DNA of 64,000 nucleotides from Paramecium pentaurelia. Lineage: Eukaryota > Ciliophora > Oligohymenophorea > Peniculida > Parameciidae. The number at the start of each line of letters is the position of its first letter. The stretch's first letter is position 1. Positions 1 through 13,900 of this stretch are shown here, piece after piece. The position numbers and the translations under genes are program-made. Location of the stretch: NCBI GenBank assembly GCA_905183005.1, contig CAJJDO010000001.1:191836-255835 (forward strand). Direction: 5' to 3'. The notes beneath the pieces are model-generated. The model was not told where the DNA came from. It made no database searches and worked only from the letters and a program-made list of their open reading frames with translations.

Positions 1-2
1 GT

Positions 3-3000
3 AGAACTTTATATATTGATTAATAACCATTTTAATTTTTAATTGTTCCTAATTTTTGTAGATTGTATTTACCTTATTAAGACTAATTGAAAAATAGAAA
101 TGATGAAGAAATTGAGAAATAATTTAAATTAAAAAAAATGTTTAAATATATAAAATCTAAAAGAAGTGATGTATATAATGCAATAGCTAGTCATGCATCT
201 AGTGATTTATTAAATGATGAATTAATATATAATGCTGCTGATTAAATATTAATTATGTTATAATTAGATATAATGCCAAGTAAGTATTATAAAAAAATAA
301 TTAAATATATGTCAGAGATGTTTATTTATGATAGAAAGAATCTTGATTATTTAAATGCTGCAATTAAAAGTTATTAATAAACTGTAAATGAAAGAAAAAA
401 TAAAAAAAGTATAGTTATTAATTAATTTGGAAATGTTTTTAATATAATTTAACCTAAAGAAGAAGATAAAGAATAAATTGCAGAGGAGGAAGAAGATGAA
501 GAAATTAATTTATATGATTAACCTAAATTATTTTTGAATCCAATTATGAAGGGATTTATGGCAATGAGTAATTAATTGGAAGGGATGATATCCTTACCAA
601 AATCATAGTAAGAAATTGAATTTAAATTAAAAGTATGTTCAATTCTAGATCATTTTTTAGATAGAAGATAAAATTTTTTAATTTCTAATATTCTAATATT
701 CTTCTTTAAATATTAATATACAAATGATGATTTATCTGATGAAGAAGATGATTAAACTATTAAGGCAGCACCTAAAATATTTAATAATAATTATACAACA
801 TTAATACCAACTATTGCTAGAACTGGAATTGATGAAATTGATGACCCTGAAGATACAACATAAGATTTTATATCAATGAGTATTAAGAAACCACCACCTA
901 CATTTATTAATTATTTTCATCTTTATAAAATTAGATCAGAAGATGAATTTTAAGAATTAGATTATTATTTGAGTTAAGCTTAAAAATTTGATAATAATGA
1001 AAGATTGAATGAAGATTAATTAAAAGAAAAACAAGTAGCAAGTTTATTACCATATTTGATGTCTACTTATTTTTTGGTTAAAGATTAAGTATTAGAAGAA
1101 AGATGTCTTAATGTTATTATGAGAGTATTCAATTAAAGAGAAGAATTAAGAGAAAATATGAAAAAGTTATAAATCTTATTTGATGATGATAATATAAAAA
1201 TATATGAATTTGTTGAAAATTTACAAAAAGATTTAAGAATTATGGCTGAGAAGACAGAAATTTGGTTAACTTAATTTAAGGCTGGATATGATGTTGAAGA
1301 ACTTGATAAATGTTCTCAAATTATTAGTTAACTAACTTTATGTATGAGATAAGGAGTTTAAGTTAATGATCGCAATCATGATCATGAACTTATTGTAGAA
1401 GTAGTAAATAAAGAGATTAATGATTCTGAAAAATAATCAATAATGACATTTCTCAAAATTCATGAAATTATTGTTAATCTAATTTAAAATGGTATGCCAC
1501 ATTTTATTTATGTTTTGAATGATGAATTCATTAAAATATAAAGAAAAGAATAACTATTATAATTATTTTAGAATTCATTTAAATTTCTTATTTGTTATTG
1601 CACAAATAATAAGGGAAATCAATTAATACTCTATTAATATTTAGAAATATATTTATAATATATATAATATGATGTAGGATAATGTAAACTTTTAATTGAA
1701 ATTTTCAGAGACAATCCAAGATTATTAAATACTGGAGTTAAATCTTTGGTATCACGATTAATTGATATTATAGAAAGAGAAGGAAGATAAGTTAAATTCA
1801 TTGATATGTAAATTATATATTAATATTCATTTAGATTAATAAATTTAATTAGTATTGGAGGATAATATTTATTAGATAATTAAATTTTAATATTAAATAC
1901 TTTCTTACCTATGAGAGCATTAAAAGAAACAGAATAAAGATTATTATATGCAGAAGGAAGTTAATAAAAAGATCTTAGATTTTATTTTGATGATCAATAT
2001 TTAGATCCTGAAGACAATTTAATTAAATAACTTGAAGCTATAGATTGGAAAGATTGTTATAGAGATGAACCATTTTTATATCATTTCAAGATTCTAGATT
2101 TATTATTATAAACATCTTTGATTGATAATACTGTAAGAGATTATAATCCTTCACTAATGCCTACAGATAGTTTTAATATTAGTGTTTTTAAATTAAAAAA
2201 GATGATTAAACCAAGTTATTTATTAGAAATCTTAAGATAAGATGATGATATGGTGGTATTCATGAAATAAAAATTTGGAAGAATGTAAACTCAATTTATA
2301 AAGAGTTAAGCTAGTGAATATTAAGATGAATAATTTAATAAAAAGAAAGGTTATACAGCACTAAAACCAATTGTATGTGAATTCTTGAGATTAGTACATA
2401 TTGTGAGTGAAAAAAATAATGCTCAAGAAGGATTACTCTCATAATTAAGTAGATAATTTATACATTTTGTTGAATTTGAAACTAAAAAGTTAGAAGTTAT
2501 AGTATCTGGATCAGATTATTAAAATTGCTATATAGATTATATAATTAGATAAGTTATTCCATTAATTTTATGTTATCATTAAAGAGTATTAAGTGTCTAA
2601 TAAGAGGATGTTAAAAATTCAATAATAGAATTTTCTAATTAATTTGCTAAAGCTTTATGTTCAAGTTTCTATTAAAAATTAACTATGTATGAATAGTTAG
2701 AAATAATATCAAAGTTAAGAGAATATTATTAAAATGAATTCTATGAACCTGCTTTTAGATAGGAAGGAGATTAATCAATATTACATTTATATCATGTTTA
2801 ATATTAATTATAAGATGGTGTAGACTTATAGTAGCCAATTGAAGAATAACACATCTAATCCATTTAAAAGAAATCTTAAACAAAATCAAAAAATTTATTT
2901 ACATCTTTAAATTTATCATTGGGTAACAAAACAAGCAAACACAAAAGAGGAGATTTGACTCCAATTAAATTACAGGAACAATGGAAAAGATTTGCAGAGG

Positions 3001-6000
3001 AGATGTTTAGATCACCAAAGTTGGATGAATAAATAGACATTGAAAAACAGGCATTAGCAGATGCTCTAATAGGAATAGATAAATTAATAAAGGAACCATG
3101 TGAAATTAAACCATCTTTAGAATCAATATTAAAGAAATTTATTACATTTCTTTAGACTGCTGTATTACAATAGGACAATAAAGGAACTATTGTTATATTA
3201 TTAAAAATTATGTCGAAGATAATTGAGAAGTAGGATTCAGATGAAAAGAAAGAATATTATTAGAAATTATTTGATAATTTAGGAGCAACAAGAATGGTAC
3301 TTAATGTTATCACAGATTATTCAAAATTACTTAGTAATGAAATGTTATTTTATTTAATTTCATTTATTAATGTACTACTAAGAAATGGTAATACATAAGT
3401 ATAGAATACAATATATACATTTTGTCAGACTCAATAGAAAAGTGAAGTAATGTTTTAGACATTTGCAAAATATCTAGAGATTGCTGCTACTTCTGGAAGA
3501 GACATGAATGAAGATTAAGAAGAAGTTGAAATTTAAAAGAAAATAGTAAATTGTATATTGAAATTTTTCTAAAATTGTACTGAAGGACATTATTAAAATA
3601 TGTAAAATTACATTAGATATTAATATAATTCAAGAGCATCTAAAGATTTAATTAATTTAGTGGCAGATTTATTTAAAAATTATGATCGAACTAAATAAAA
3701 TTTCAGTAATTTAATGTGTTGTTTAGATACATTAAATGAATTAGTTTAAGGTCCTTGTTCTGAAAATTAGATAGCAGTAGCAGATTCTAAATTCTTTGAT
3801 GTTGTTTAAGAAATGTTTCCTTTAAGAAAAAATGCTGCAATATAATAAAAAACTATTAAGGTTGCAGCAACTAAAAGGATCAGTGTATTGCCATCTTAAA
3901 CTACATCTAATTTATTAACAAGAGGAATGAAGGCATAATTGTAAAACAAGATATTGGTTTTAGTTTTATCATTATTAGAAAATAGAGAAATTAGAGGAAA
4001 GAATTCAATTATTAAAAGAATTATGAGAGTATTACCTATGAATGTTTTAGAAAGACATTTGAGTAAAATTTATAAAAAATGGTTTAATAAATATACAGGT
4101 GATTATAATATGTAAGCATTTGAATTGTTAAAGATTGATGCAATGGAATTAAATGAAGATGGTTAGGAGAATAAGGATTGTGAAATTATTATATAGAATG
4201 GTTTCTATATAATGTTCTTGATTTGTTATTATATGGAAAGTGATGAAGAGATAGATTCAGTATTCATTGGATATAATAAATAATATTTGAAAAGTTAAAA
4301 TCAACAGAATTCCTTATTTGATCCAAATTCTACCTTAGGTTAATTGTTTGCTTTAGGAATGGAATTATATGAAATGTCCTTATTAAAAACTTAATAAATG
4401 TTTAATGAATTGAATAAAGCCAGAAAGGATGATCCAGAATTTATTATGGAATAGATTAAACGTAAATAAGAGGAAAAGAAAAAAAGATTGAAAAAAGCAT
4501 TTATGTTTTTTAGAGCTAGAACAGCTCATATAGAAGTAGTTAGAGATGATCAAATTGAATTAGTGTTCTTCCCATTATTACCATTTAGTAAATTAAATAA
4601 GGATGAGAAACAATCCTTTCAATAAACAGTTGATCGTTCTTCAGCTAAATCTAAAGTTTAGGATCTTATGGAAAAGAGTCCTGAATTAATCTAAATTATG
4701 AGACATGAGGAAGAGATGAATAGATTCTATAAACAATATAAGATTATTGGATTCTTTGCTAATTATATCTAATTGTGGAAAGACTTAGCTTTCTATTTGA
4801 CTCTTATAATCAATATAATGATTATAGGTTCCTTTTCACATCAATCAGATCCAGAAAGACCTAAAGATGATGTTAGTAATGAAGCTTTGAATGAATATGT
4901 ATTTTTTAGGAAGGATGAATGGACTTAAACATCAACAAAAGAATTGATAAGTGCATTAGGATATGCAATGATGATTTGTTCCTTATTTGTTGTATTATTT
5001 GTCTTAGCCAGAATAGCTCCTCTTATAATCAAAAAAGCATTACAAAGAAAACCCTTATTAGAAGGATAAGGAATGATAAGATTATTAATAAATTGGTTGG
5101 CAAAATTCTTTTTTGTGCTCTTTTATTGTTTACAAGATTTCCAATTAGTTTACTATTTAGGATATGGTGCATTATCTGTAATTGGTACATTAGTACATCC
5201 ATTTTTCTTTTGTTTCCATTTGACAGTAATACTAATAAGATATCCAACATTAAGTAATGTTGTTAGAGCAGTCACAATGCCTTGGTAACAATTAGTACTT
5301 ACTTTATTACTAATTATAATTATTACATATATATTTACACTAATTGCTTTTTATGCTTTACAAGAACCCTTTGGATTAGATTGTAAGGAAGTTAGTATAT
5401 GCTTCTTATAAATATTTGATAAGAATTTCAAAACTCCTGGAGGTATAGGTGGTGACATTACTAGTAATAATCCATCTCCTACTTATGAGATCTTTAGATA
5501 TATTTATGATCAAATTAATAATCTCTTATTAGTTATTATTATGGTAAGTATTGCATCAGGTATTATTATTGATACTTTTGGATAATTAAGAGAAGATGAA
5601 AATAAGATGAATAGTGATATAAAAGATAAATGTTTTATTTGTGGTTAAGAGAAGTAAATAATATAATTTATATATAATTTAGTATAATTTTTGAAAGAAG
5701 TTCTGATGGTTCATCTGGTGGATTTAAGAATCATATAAGATAAAATCATTATATGTGGAATTACTTATATTGTATATAATATTAATAAATTATTATTAGA
5801 TATTGCTTATTTATAATGGAAAGATCCATAAGATTATTCAGGTATAGAATCATATGTAGATAAAAAAATAAAAGATACTGATTTGAGTTGGATTCCTTTT
5901 GGAAGAGCAAGAGAATTAGATAAAGGAGAAGATGAATAAGAAAAATAAGCTAAATAGATGGAATAATCGTCTAGTAATATTGTATCATTGTTAACTCATT

Positions 6001-6125
6001 CCAATGATATAATTTAAGCACTAAAAGAAAAGAAAGAAAAAAGAAAACAACATTTCACATAATAAACTCAACCAACACAATTTAAGGAGTAAATTGTATC
6101 CCAATAATCAATGGCTTTATTATGA
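3..6125 (+). CDS. IP3 receptor/ryanodine receptor-type calcium-release channel, 3' part
   Basis: This is the C-terminal ~2,020 residues of an intracellular Ca2+-release channel; the ligand-binding N-terminus lies outside the window. The frame is open from base 3 to a TGA at 6123. A long helical, armadillo-like region with acidic patches is followed by six hydrophobic segments (about residues 1588-1612, 1650-1680, 1696-1716, 1720-1746, 1763-1788, 1840-1860). The selectivity filter is read as GGIGGD (~1813), against GGVGD in IP3 receptors. The tail carries CFICG and then NHIRQNHYMWNYL and SGIESYV, the zinc-binding linker of IP3R/RyR. That linker appears only after removing introns at 5654-5682 (29 bases) and 5772-5799 (28 bases); together they are 57 bases, so an unspliced reading also stays open but loses the motif. 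Paramecium is known to have a family of such channels (CRC proteins). Family assignment is firm; the subtype and ligand cannot be told. Confidence 0.93.
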
Positions 6126-6128
6126 ATA

Positions 6129-7589
6129 TCATTTTCTAACTCCATAGACTTATTGAATTGTTAATAAATTAGTTCTTATTTTTGGTTTCTTTCTCTTTAA
6201 TTACTAATGTATTGTTGGTAATGGCAATTCTTTACTTAATTTGTCAGAATAATAATCACTCAAAGATATGGATTTACTCCCTTTATTAGATTAGCATTCA
6301 TATTTTGTATTATTGAAACTTTTTTATTATTCAGATTCTGATCTAGTATTTGATGGTACTTTATCAATCTTATTCATTAATCTATCAAACATTGGATATC
6401 TTTCTGTTTTATTTGATCTCCTACTAGATAGATTTTTAGGAGTCATCTAAGGTTGTTATTAAATTTATTAACTATTAATACTAGTAGTATTATTGATTGT
6501 TATAGTATCTTATTTCTCATCTTCAATTGTCATATTAATTTTTATTTCACTTTTGGCTGTTTAAGAATTTAATTCAATCAATTAAGCTTAAAATTAATCT
6601 GATGCAATATCAGCACAAGTTTATCCTCCTGATTGAATTATTTAATCTAAAAGTAAATAATATGCTGTAGTAGCATCATTATGTTAATTTGAACATAAAC
6701 ATTAATATATATACTTTTTTGTATATCCTAATTTCTCTACTTGATTTACAACATTGTTATCTATAGGTATTTTATGTTATCCAATTAAAATTCCTTATTT
6801 TATTTAATAACTAGTTTTATATAAATTGAACCAAGGATGTTTTCTAATTTAATCAATATTTGGTCTATCATCAGGATCTGGATTTAATATGAATTTTAAA
6901 ACATCTACAGCATCACTGCTTAAAAAATTAGGAACCTTATAATTGGCTGATAGAATCTTTTTATATAACTAATTTGTATTTGCATCTTCAAAAGGCAAAT
7001 ATCCACACAACATTACAAATAATACAACTCCACTACTCCAAATATCAGCTTTTAAACCACTATATAGTTTTCCTGATATCATTTCAGGTGCTGCATAACA
7101 AGGTGATCCACAAGCTGTCTTTAATAGATCATCATATGTATTAGAGAGACCAAAATCAACAATTTTAATTCGACCTTTAATTAAGAGATTCTCTGGTTTT
7201 ATGTCTCTATGGACTATTTTTAATTTGTGTAAATATTCTATCCCTGATAATAATTATTAAAACAAAGCACATGCATTAACTTCTGGTATTTTCTTATTTT
7301 TAACAATGTAACTAAATAGTTCTTTTTAACAATATTCCATCACTATGAAAATATATTTATTTGTCTCAAAGACTTCATATAACATAATTATATTTGGATG
7401 TCTAACAATTTTCAAAATGTGTAATTCGCGTTATACTCTCTCTATATCTACGATATCAACCATTCGTGATTTATTCATAATCTTAATGGCTACTGTTTGT
7501 TGTGTAGGAATGTGAACTGCTAATTTTACCTTTCCAAAAGTTCCAGAACCAATCGTCTTTCCCAATTGATAGTTACCAATGCATTTCAT
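6129..7589 (-). CDS. AMPK/SNF1/MARK-like Ser/Thr kinase with UBA-like domain
   Basis: A 486-residue protein kinase in one exon. The Gly-rich loop GSGTFGKV is at residues 14-21, the ATP-binding Lys in VAIKI at 36, VHRDIKPEN near 126-134, DFG near 144 and CYAAPE near 167. After the kinase domain, about residues 275-315 (VVNQVEKLGY...DATTAYYLLL) look like the UBA domain that follows the catalytic domain in SNF1/AMPK-alpha, SnRK1 and MARK kinases. The remaining ~170 residues are polar with no recognised domain. The ATG at 7587-7589 is chosen because it opens directly onto the kinase domain; an in-frame upstream ATG exists but is less likely. The TGA stop lies 3 bases from the stop of the convergent calcium channel gene. 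Kinase family is certain; the subgroup is inferred from the UBA-like segment. Confidence 0.93.
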
Positions 7590-7606
7590 AATATAATTTA
7601 TAATAA

Positions 7607-8017
7607 TCACATTAAAGTACAACAGCCAGTCTAATTAATCCTCCTGCAATTATGATCTTCTTACATACGATGTTTTAAACAAACCTCTCGATGACATTGT
7701 TTACATTCATATTTGTTCACTTCATTTAATCTTACTTTACATTAAGGACATTTTTATTCCTCTTTCTTTACTTATTCGCATACATGTTACTTTAACACCT
7801 CTTCTTCTGATTTGGTTGATAAATATTGAATAACTTTATTGCATTTAGAACATTACACAGCCTTCTTTTCAGCAAATTAAAATGGACACTCATGATCTTT
7901 AAGATCCTTATGTTCAAGACAAAATTTTTTATTACAAAGTGTACACTAAAATGGTAAGAAATCTCTTCTCTTACAATATTCCAAAGCACATCTTTCCATT
8001 TAATCATCTAAATTCAT
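7607..8017 (-). CDS. Two-domain AN1-type zinc-finger protein
   Basis: A 136-residue protein with two AN1 zinc fingers. The first spans about residues 9-45 (CALEYCKRRDFLPFQC, CNKKFCLEH, DHEC); the second spans about 89-128 (CPQCKVRLNEVNKYECKQC, VCLKH, DHNC). Each has the Cys/His spacing of the AN1 fold. Two AN1 fingers with little else is the layout of ZFAND1/ZFAND2-type proteins, which link ubiquitin and the proteasome or p97 during stress; that function is inferred from the family. A single exon in code 6. The stop at 7607-7609 is only 17 bases upstream of the start of the kinase gene on the same strand, so its 3' untranslated region must overlap the promoter or leader of the next gene. Confidence 0.9.
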
Positions 8018-8634
8018 ATAAATATATGTTTTTCAGTATTTTATATTCTATTTTTATTTTATAATCTTATATATATATTATTTTTAGATAACTTCTGTCT
8101 ATGAATTATCATTTTTAGAATAACTTTTATCAATTATTTTAATTGATTTGAAAGTATCTGATAAATATTGCTTAATTACATTTATGAATATATATTAACT
8201 TTAATCTTAGAATATATGTTTCCATAAACATTTATTATTCATTTATTTAATATTGATAAAGATTCGCAATGAAACTTTAGAGAATTTGGAAGTTCTAACA
8301 AAATTCTTAATTTCATTTATAGAAATTGTTATAGGATAATAATTAATACATCATATGCAAATAAGTTCAATATGGTAATAAAATTATTGTCCCAAACTTA
8401 TAAAATATACAAAATCTTAGATCAGAAATGAATATTAGAAATTATAAAAAGTATTAAAGATATTAACAATCTGATCTATAGAATATCCATTATAATTAGA
8501 TTCGTTGAATAATTATATAAAATTTTGATTTTCGATATCATTTATATTATCAATTCAAAAACTGTAGAAAGTGCTTAAATTTTATTGATAATATTCAATA
8601 TAATGATAAATATAAATATAATTTTATTATTAAA
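8018..8634 (+). other. Intergenic region without a supported gene
   Basis: This 617-base AT-rich gap separates the divergent AN1 gene and the coiled-coil gene, so it must hold both promoters. A plus-strand frame of 79 codons starts at 8269, but it has no recognisable motif and its composition does not stand out. I regard it as chance or a relic. Confidence 0.5.
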
Positions 8635-10834
8635 ATGTCAGTTATGAGTTAGAATAACGATCCTTCTATAAAATAGAGAGACAACAATCGTCAATAAATC
8701 ACATCTCTAAGTAAGAATTCTTAGGTTCATACTCTAGATCAATTATCAAATATGTATGGAAAGTCAAAACCTGGTGAATTGGCATAATCACTTGTTTATG
8801 GTGATAAACCAAAAAAAGAAAACAATCGTCCTTCAAAATAAATGTAAACCACAGTTTCAGAGAAACCTAACTAATGGTAAACAAGAACAGTAGCTGTCTC
8901 TCCTTCTAAATTTACTATGCTATCCTAATAACTTTATAATCATATCCCAGACACATTGGAAGCCTAGAAATCTTAAAGGGCTTTTCATGTGAAAGATTAG
9001 AAACTATTATTGTCTCCTGAAAGATTACATTCATTACCTAATTAAAATGGAGATAAAACTCCTGAAGTCTGCAATAGACTACTTGAATATAAGACCTTTG
9101 TGAGTGACAAGAAATAAACACTCAAAGATTAATTGGATGCTGAATACTTGAGTTAATGCAGCTTTTAACCATAAATAGATGAGAAAAGTAGAAAAATGGC
9201 TATAAAAGCTACAAATTAAGAAGTTCGTTCGGCAGATGAATTTCATGAGTAATAAATGAGACATCTTCAAAAAGTCAATGAAAAGAGAGAAATACTCTAA
9301 AAGTAATAAGAGGAAGATGAAAAGGCTGAGTTATCTAGTCCAAAATTAACAGTTAAGACTTAGAAATTAACATTAAAATATAGTGAATAGCCTCTTGTTG
9401 AAAGATTACATGAAGTAAAATCTAAGACTTAAACATTACCTGATTCTACATTAGGTCATTCATTTAAACCATAAATATCAAAGAAATCTAAAGAAATTAA
9501 AAGAGAAGAATCAGTCTAAGATTTCTTATACAATGATGCTAAAAATAGATAAGAATAAAAGAAATAAACTGAAACAATGATTCCATAATCAATAATATCT
9601 CCTACTGACAAGAGTTAATCTTGGTTTGTTTAAAGATTCATTAAAGAATTTTATTATTAATTGAGTGGTTTGGATAGAGTATAAGAAACAAAAGATTATT
9701 CAAAGATATATTAAGATGACTTTTAAAAAATATTAGGAGGTTTAGGTTTTGGATAATGTGATATGTTATGGAATGAATTGAATAATGGATTTTATGTTTT
9801 ATCAAGAAATCTATTGGTTATTTTATTAGCCATCCAAGCAGTACCACAACATCTAATAGAAATACCTTTGTATAAACCTAAAGTGGAAGAAAACATTTAA
9901 GTGAAATCAAAATATTAATGTGATGAAAATGGAAATCTAATATTGAGTGTTAGTGATTGTTAAGAATTACATAAGATGTTCTATAAATTATATTTGAATA
10001 CTAAATAATAGAATGGAAATGGAGTTAGAAGAAGAATGGCTCGTTCTCCATAGCCAGAGATCAGATGTGGATCACCAAAGATATCAGATAGAACTAAATA
10101 ATTGGCTGAAGCTAAAAGATAAGATTCATCATTATTTGACTGGTTCAGTTAATAAGAAGAAAAGAAAAAATAGAGTTTGGAAGAATTAAAGAAATAAGTA
10201 GAAGAAGAAAGAATGAAGGAATGTAAATCTATTTAGAGAGAAATTACAATAGATTTACATTAATTAGCTAAACCTCTTTAAAAATAAGAGGATAGAACAA
10301 CTGTAGATGTTGAATTCGATAATTAATAATAACATTGTTCATTCCAACCATAAATTAGTAAGCCTGCTTAAAAGACTTCAGCAAGTAATTATGCTATTTA
10401 AGAGATGGAAAAATAGGCAGCCAGAATGAAAGAAGCCAGATTGAGATAAAAGACTCTTGCAAATTTAAAAAATAAAGGAACTACTACTAATAATACTATT
10501 AGAAGAAAAGAGAAGGGTCTCACTGAAAATGAACTCAATAATGAACCTAAATAAAAGAAGAATAAGAGTAGACCAATTAGTGATAAAAGTACTCCTATGT
10601 TATATGTGGATGTTAAAATTGAGGATGGTAAAAGTGCTCGAATTGTAGTATTCGAAGGAGATACTTCAGTCAGTTTAGCGAATAAGTTTGCAAAAGAACA
10701 TAGTAATAATATATATTTAACATAATTTAGAGTTGGATGAGAATATGAAAGAGAAACTTAAGGACTTGTTAGATTAATAGATTAATTCTTATTTAATGAA
10801 GATTGAAGAAGAGTAAGAATAAGAAGATGATTGA
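8635..10834 (+). CDS. Gln/Lys-rich coiled-coil protein with conserved C-terminal module
   Basis: A 723-residue, mostly disordered and charged protein. The N-terminal ~330 residues are Ser/Lys/Gln-rich. The centre (about residues 330-470) is more hydrophobic and helical. Residues ~490-640 form charged coiled coil. The last ~70 residues (LYVDVKIEDGKSARIVVFEG, then FAKEHKLDENMKEKLKDLL) form a compact module that I recognise as a recurrent C-terminal motif of many ciliate and other protist proteins, without a name I can vouch for. A 28-base intron at 10703-10730 splits this module. Without splicing the frame hits TGA at 10738 and the motif is broken; with it the frame runs to TGA at 10832. The function is unknown; a cytoskeletal or ciliary scaffold is a guess. 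Confidence 0.85.
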
Positions 10835-10857
10835 TATACATATATATATATATATAC
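10835..10857. repeat. AT dinucleotide tract
   Basis: A short AT microsatellite directly after the stop of the coiled-coil gene. No function is evident. Confidence 0.7.
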
Positions 10858-10954
10858 TTAAAATATAAATTATATATATTAAAATGTATGTCAAATTTTA
10901 GACATAGTGACAAGTTCACAATTAAATAGTATTGAATTAAATAATTTTACAACA

Positions 10955-13900
10955 ATGTTTAATGAAGAACTAGGTGTCATAGATTATGAAGTAGAAAGTG
11001 ATGAATCAATTTAAATGATTGATGATCCTTAGGATAATGTTATTCCAACTCCAATATAAGAATAAAAATAAATAACATAGTAGATTATATAATAAACATA
11101 ACAATAATTAAATATAGAAAATACAGAAACTATTGAAAGACAATAACTTGAAGAAGAATAAATGTTACGTAGACCTTATGCATTAAGATGGAAAAAGAAA
11201 TCAATTAAGAAATTAGAAAAAATTACATCTAAATTAACTAATTAAGATTTAGATGAAATTAAAGATGTTTTAACCAAAAAGATAGCAATGTCTGAATCTA
11301 AAATTAATAATAGCAATTATAATAATAATAATCATAATAATGATGTTATTATTTCTGGTTCAATTGTAAAGAATCCATAAACAACACTTAATTAAGTTCA
11401 AAAATAAAAATAATTTTAAGTCCTTGTTGAACATTTTGCAAATAAACCTGATTTTTTAGAAGCTATTATTGCTTAAGATTTGGAATAAGAAAATGCAAAT
11501 TAGGATGGAGGAATACTCAAAAAACCAATGATAGTACCTCCAAAAGCAGGATTAAAGAAATAATAAGGTAGAAAAAAAGCAAATGTAACTTTTGAAGATT
11601 AATCATAACCACCAAATGGAGGAATTTAATTTATTAAAACTAGTGTTTTACCTTAAAAGTAACCTCCTCCACCTTAACCTCAATAATAAATTCAAAATAT
11701 ACTCTCTAAATTTTAAGAAATTAGAGAAAAATCAGTTGCTCCAATTTAATCTTAATAAACAACTACAATTTAAGAATCTTCTGATATGCCTTTAGGTACA
11801 GGAGCTTGGTATCCTAATAAATAAGATAGAAAGAGTCAACCATTTATACCACCTCATTCTGGATCAAATCCTAAAATGTTACCTACAATTAATTCAGTTT
11901 AAATGATCTCATAATCTTAGGCTGCTTAATAGTCTTTAAATCATAAATTTCTTGGAATGAATCAAAATTAATCAAGAATTAGCAATAGTCCTTCTAGAGT
12001 AAGAGATATGATTACATAATAATATACTTCTTCATATTAAGTTGATAGACCTCCCATTATGCCAAGTAGATAATAACCTGTTTTTTAATAATAAATATTA
12101 GAAAAGAATATCAATTATGAATTACATCAAGCAAAGAAAAATAAGGAATAATTGAGTAGTCATTAATAATCTTAACTTAGAGAATCTTAAATCAAATTAT
12201 AGGCAAAAATATAAGAAAGTGTTAAAAGATAAAGTGTTGTTTAACCAACTATAGAGGAAAATGATTCTGATTTTATGGATGATGTTATGGATAGTTAAGC
12301 ATTTATAGATTTTAAGAGAGCTGGCAATTTAATTTGTGGATCATAATAATAAACATAATAATAATACTGGTAGGAAATTAATTTTAATACAGATATTCCA
12401 AAAGATTATTATATGAATGAAAAGTTTAGAGTAGATTTGGAATAAGAGATTGAAACAAGTGATCCTTATGAATTATTTAAATTGTATTTTGATTAAAGCA
12501 TTTTCAAATACATATGTCTAATATCAAATAAACGTTAATGTATTAGAATTGATGAAGATATATTGGAATCATTTATCTCAGCCTTAATATACATTTTTTA
12601 TATCTAATTATTGGGTATGAGAGAAATAAAAAGAGTTAGATTTGATCATATACTTGATTATGTAACATTTGGTCATATATGTAAAGAAATTCGTATTGAT
12701 GAATTAGAAGATTATTCATTTATTTTTGAAAAAATAAGTAAGAATTTTAAAAGTCATTATTAACCAGAAGAATTCTTAACACTTGACTCTCCTATTTTCT
12801 ATTAAAATCATAGTGTGGAAGGTCTTATATCACTTTCTGATGGAATGAAAGGATATGTATTAGATTTTATTTATGGAATAAAAGATTAAAAGATTCTTCA
12901 TAGTTTATAAAATTATTAAGGAAAACATCATAAATTGTATTTAGGACCTGAAGTATCATCTTTAAATTTGATCAGTCAATTGAAAAAGAAATAATTTGGT
13001 TCATTGGCAAAAGTAGTAGACAAATAGGTATTTATTTATTATATTTAGACCCTACTTACATAAGATTAGATATAAGATGTAAAATAAAATGCATAAAAAG
13101 GTTAAAGCACTTAATATTTATCATCTGATAATTAGACAATATTACTTATTTATGCAGAAAGACAATAACATTTATAATAAGTAGAAGGATTTGTATCCTC
13201 ATTTGCTGATTTCACTAGACTAAAACCTCAAGATACTAAAATTAAGAGTGATATCAATAAACCTATTATTTTATATCTTTATGATAAAATTAAGACATAA
13301 TATGATAAACGAGGTAAAACTTATTAATATTCATAAATACCTCATTAAAATGGCAATTAACATTTAGAAATATTAGTTTAATTAGTTTATTCTAGTATTT
13401 ATAATGCTAATATATTAAATAAAATTAAAAATTAATCAGCTTCATTGACACCAGATAAAGCTAAATAAATGTATCTAGATTTTGTTAAGCAATTATTACA
13501 TTAACTCTATGTACGTAGTTTGAAAAGAAGAGGTATTAATTAGTTTCCATAGAATCACACTTTGGAATCAGGAGACACTGGTACTTTTAGTTGTATTGAA
13601 TGTGGAGAATCTAGTTAAACTATTTGTAGAGAATGTTCAAATCATTTCTAAATGTTAATTCCTGTCTGTAGAACTAAAAATGAATAATGTTTAAAATCAC
13701 ACATAGAAATGTTATTAAATCAACCAAAAATTACAAATACAAATAGAAAACTTACAAATAAATAAGCTATTGTTAAATTTGAATTTTATCGTTCTTAAAT
13801 TGAAGCGTCTAAGGATTCCAATGCATAATCTGCTTTACCAGTTATTGAAGATACTCTATAATAATTGGATAGTTTGGATCCTGATGAAGAATTATCTATT

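Noticed and set aside
4919..5257. Standard-code reading frames within the calcium channel gene on both strands
   Set aside because: They overlap the transmembrane region of the channel, which has the conserved motifs in its own frame.
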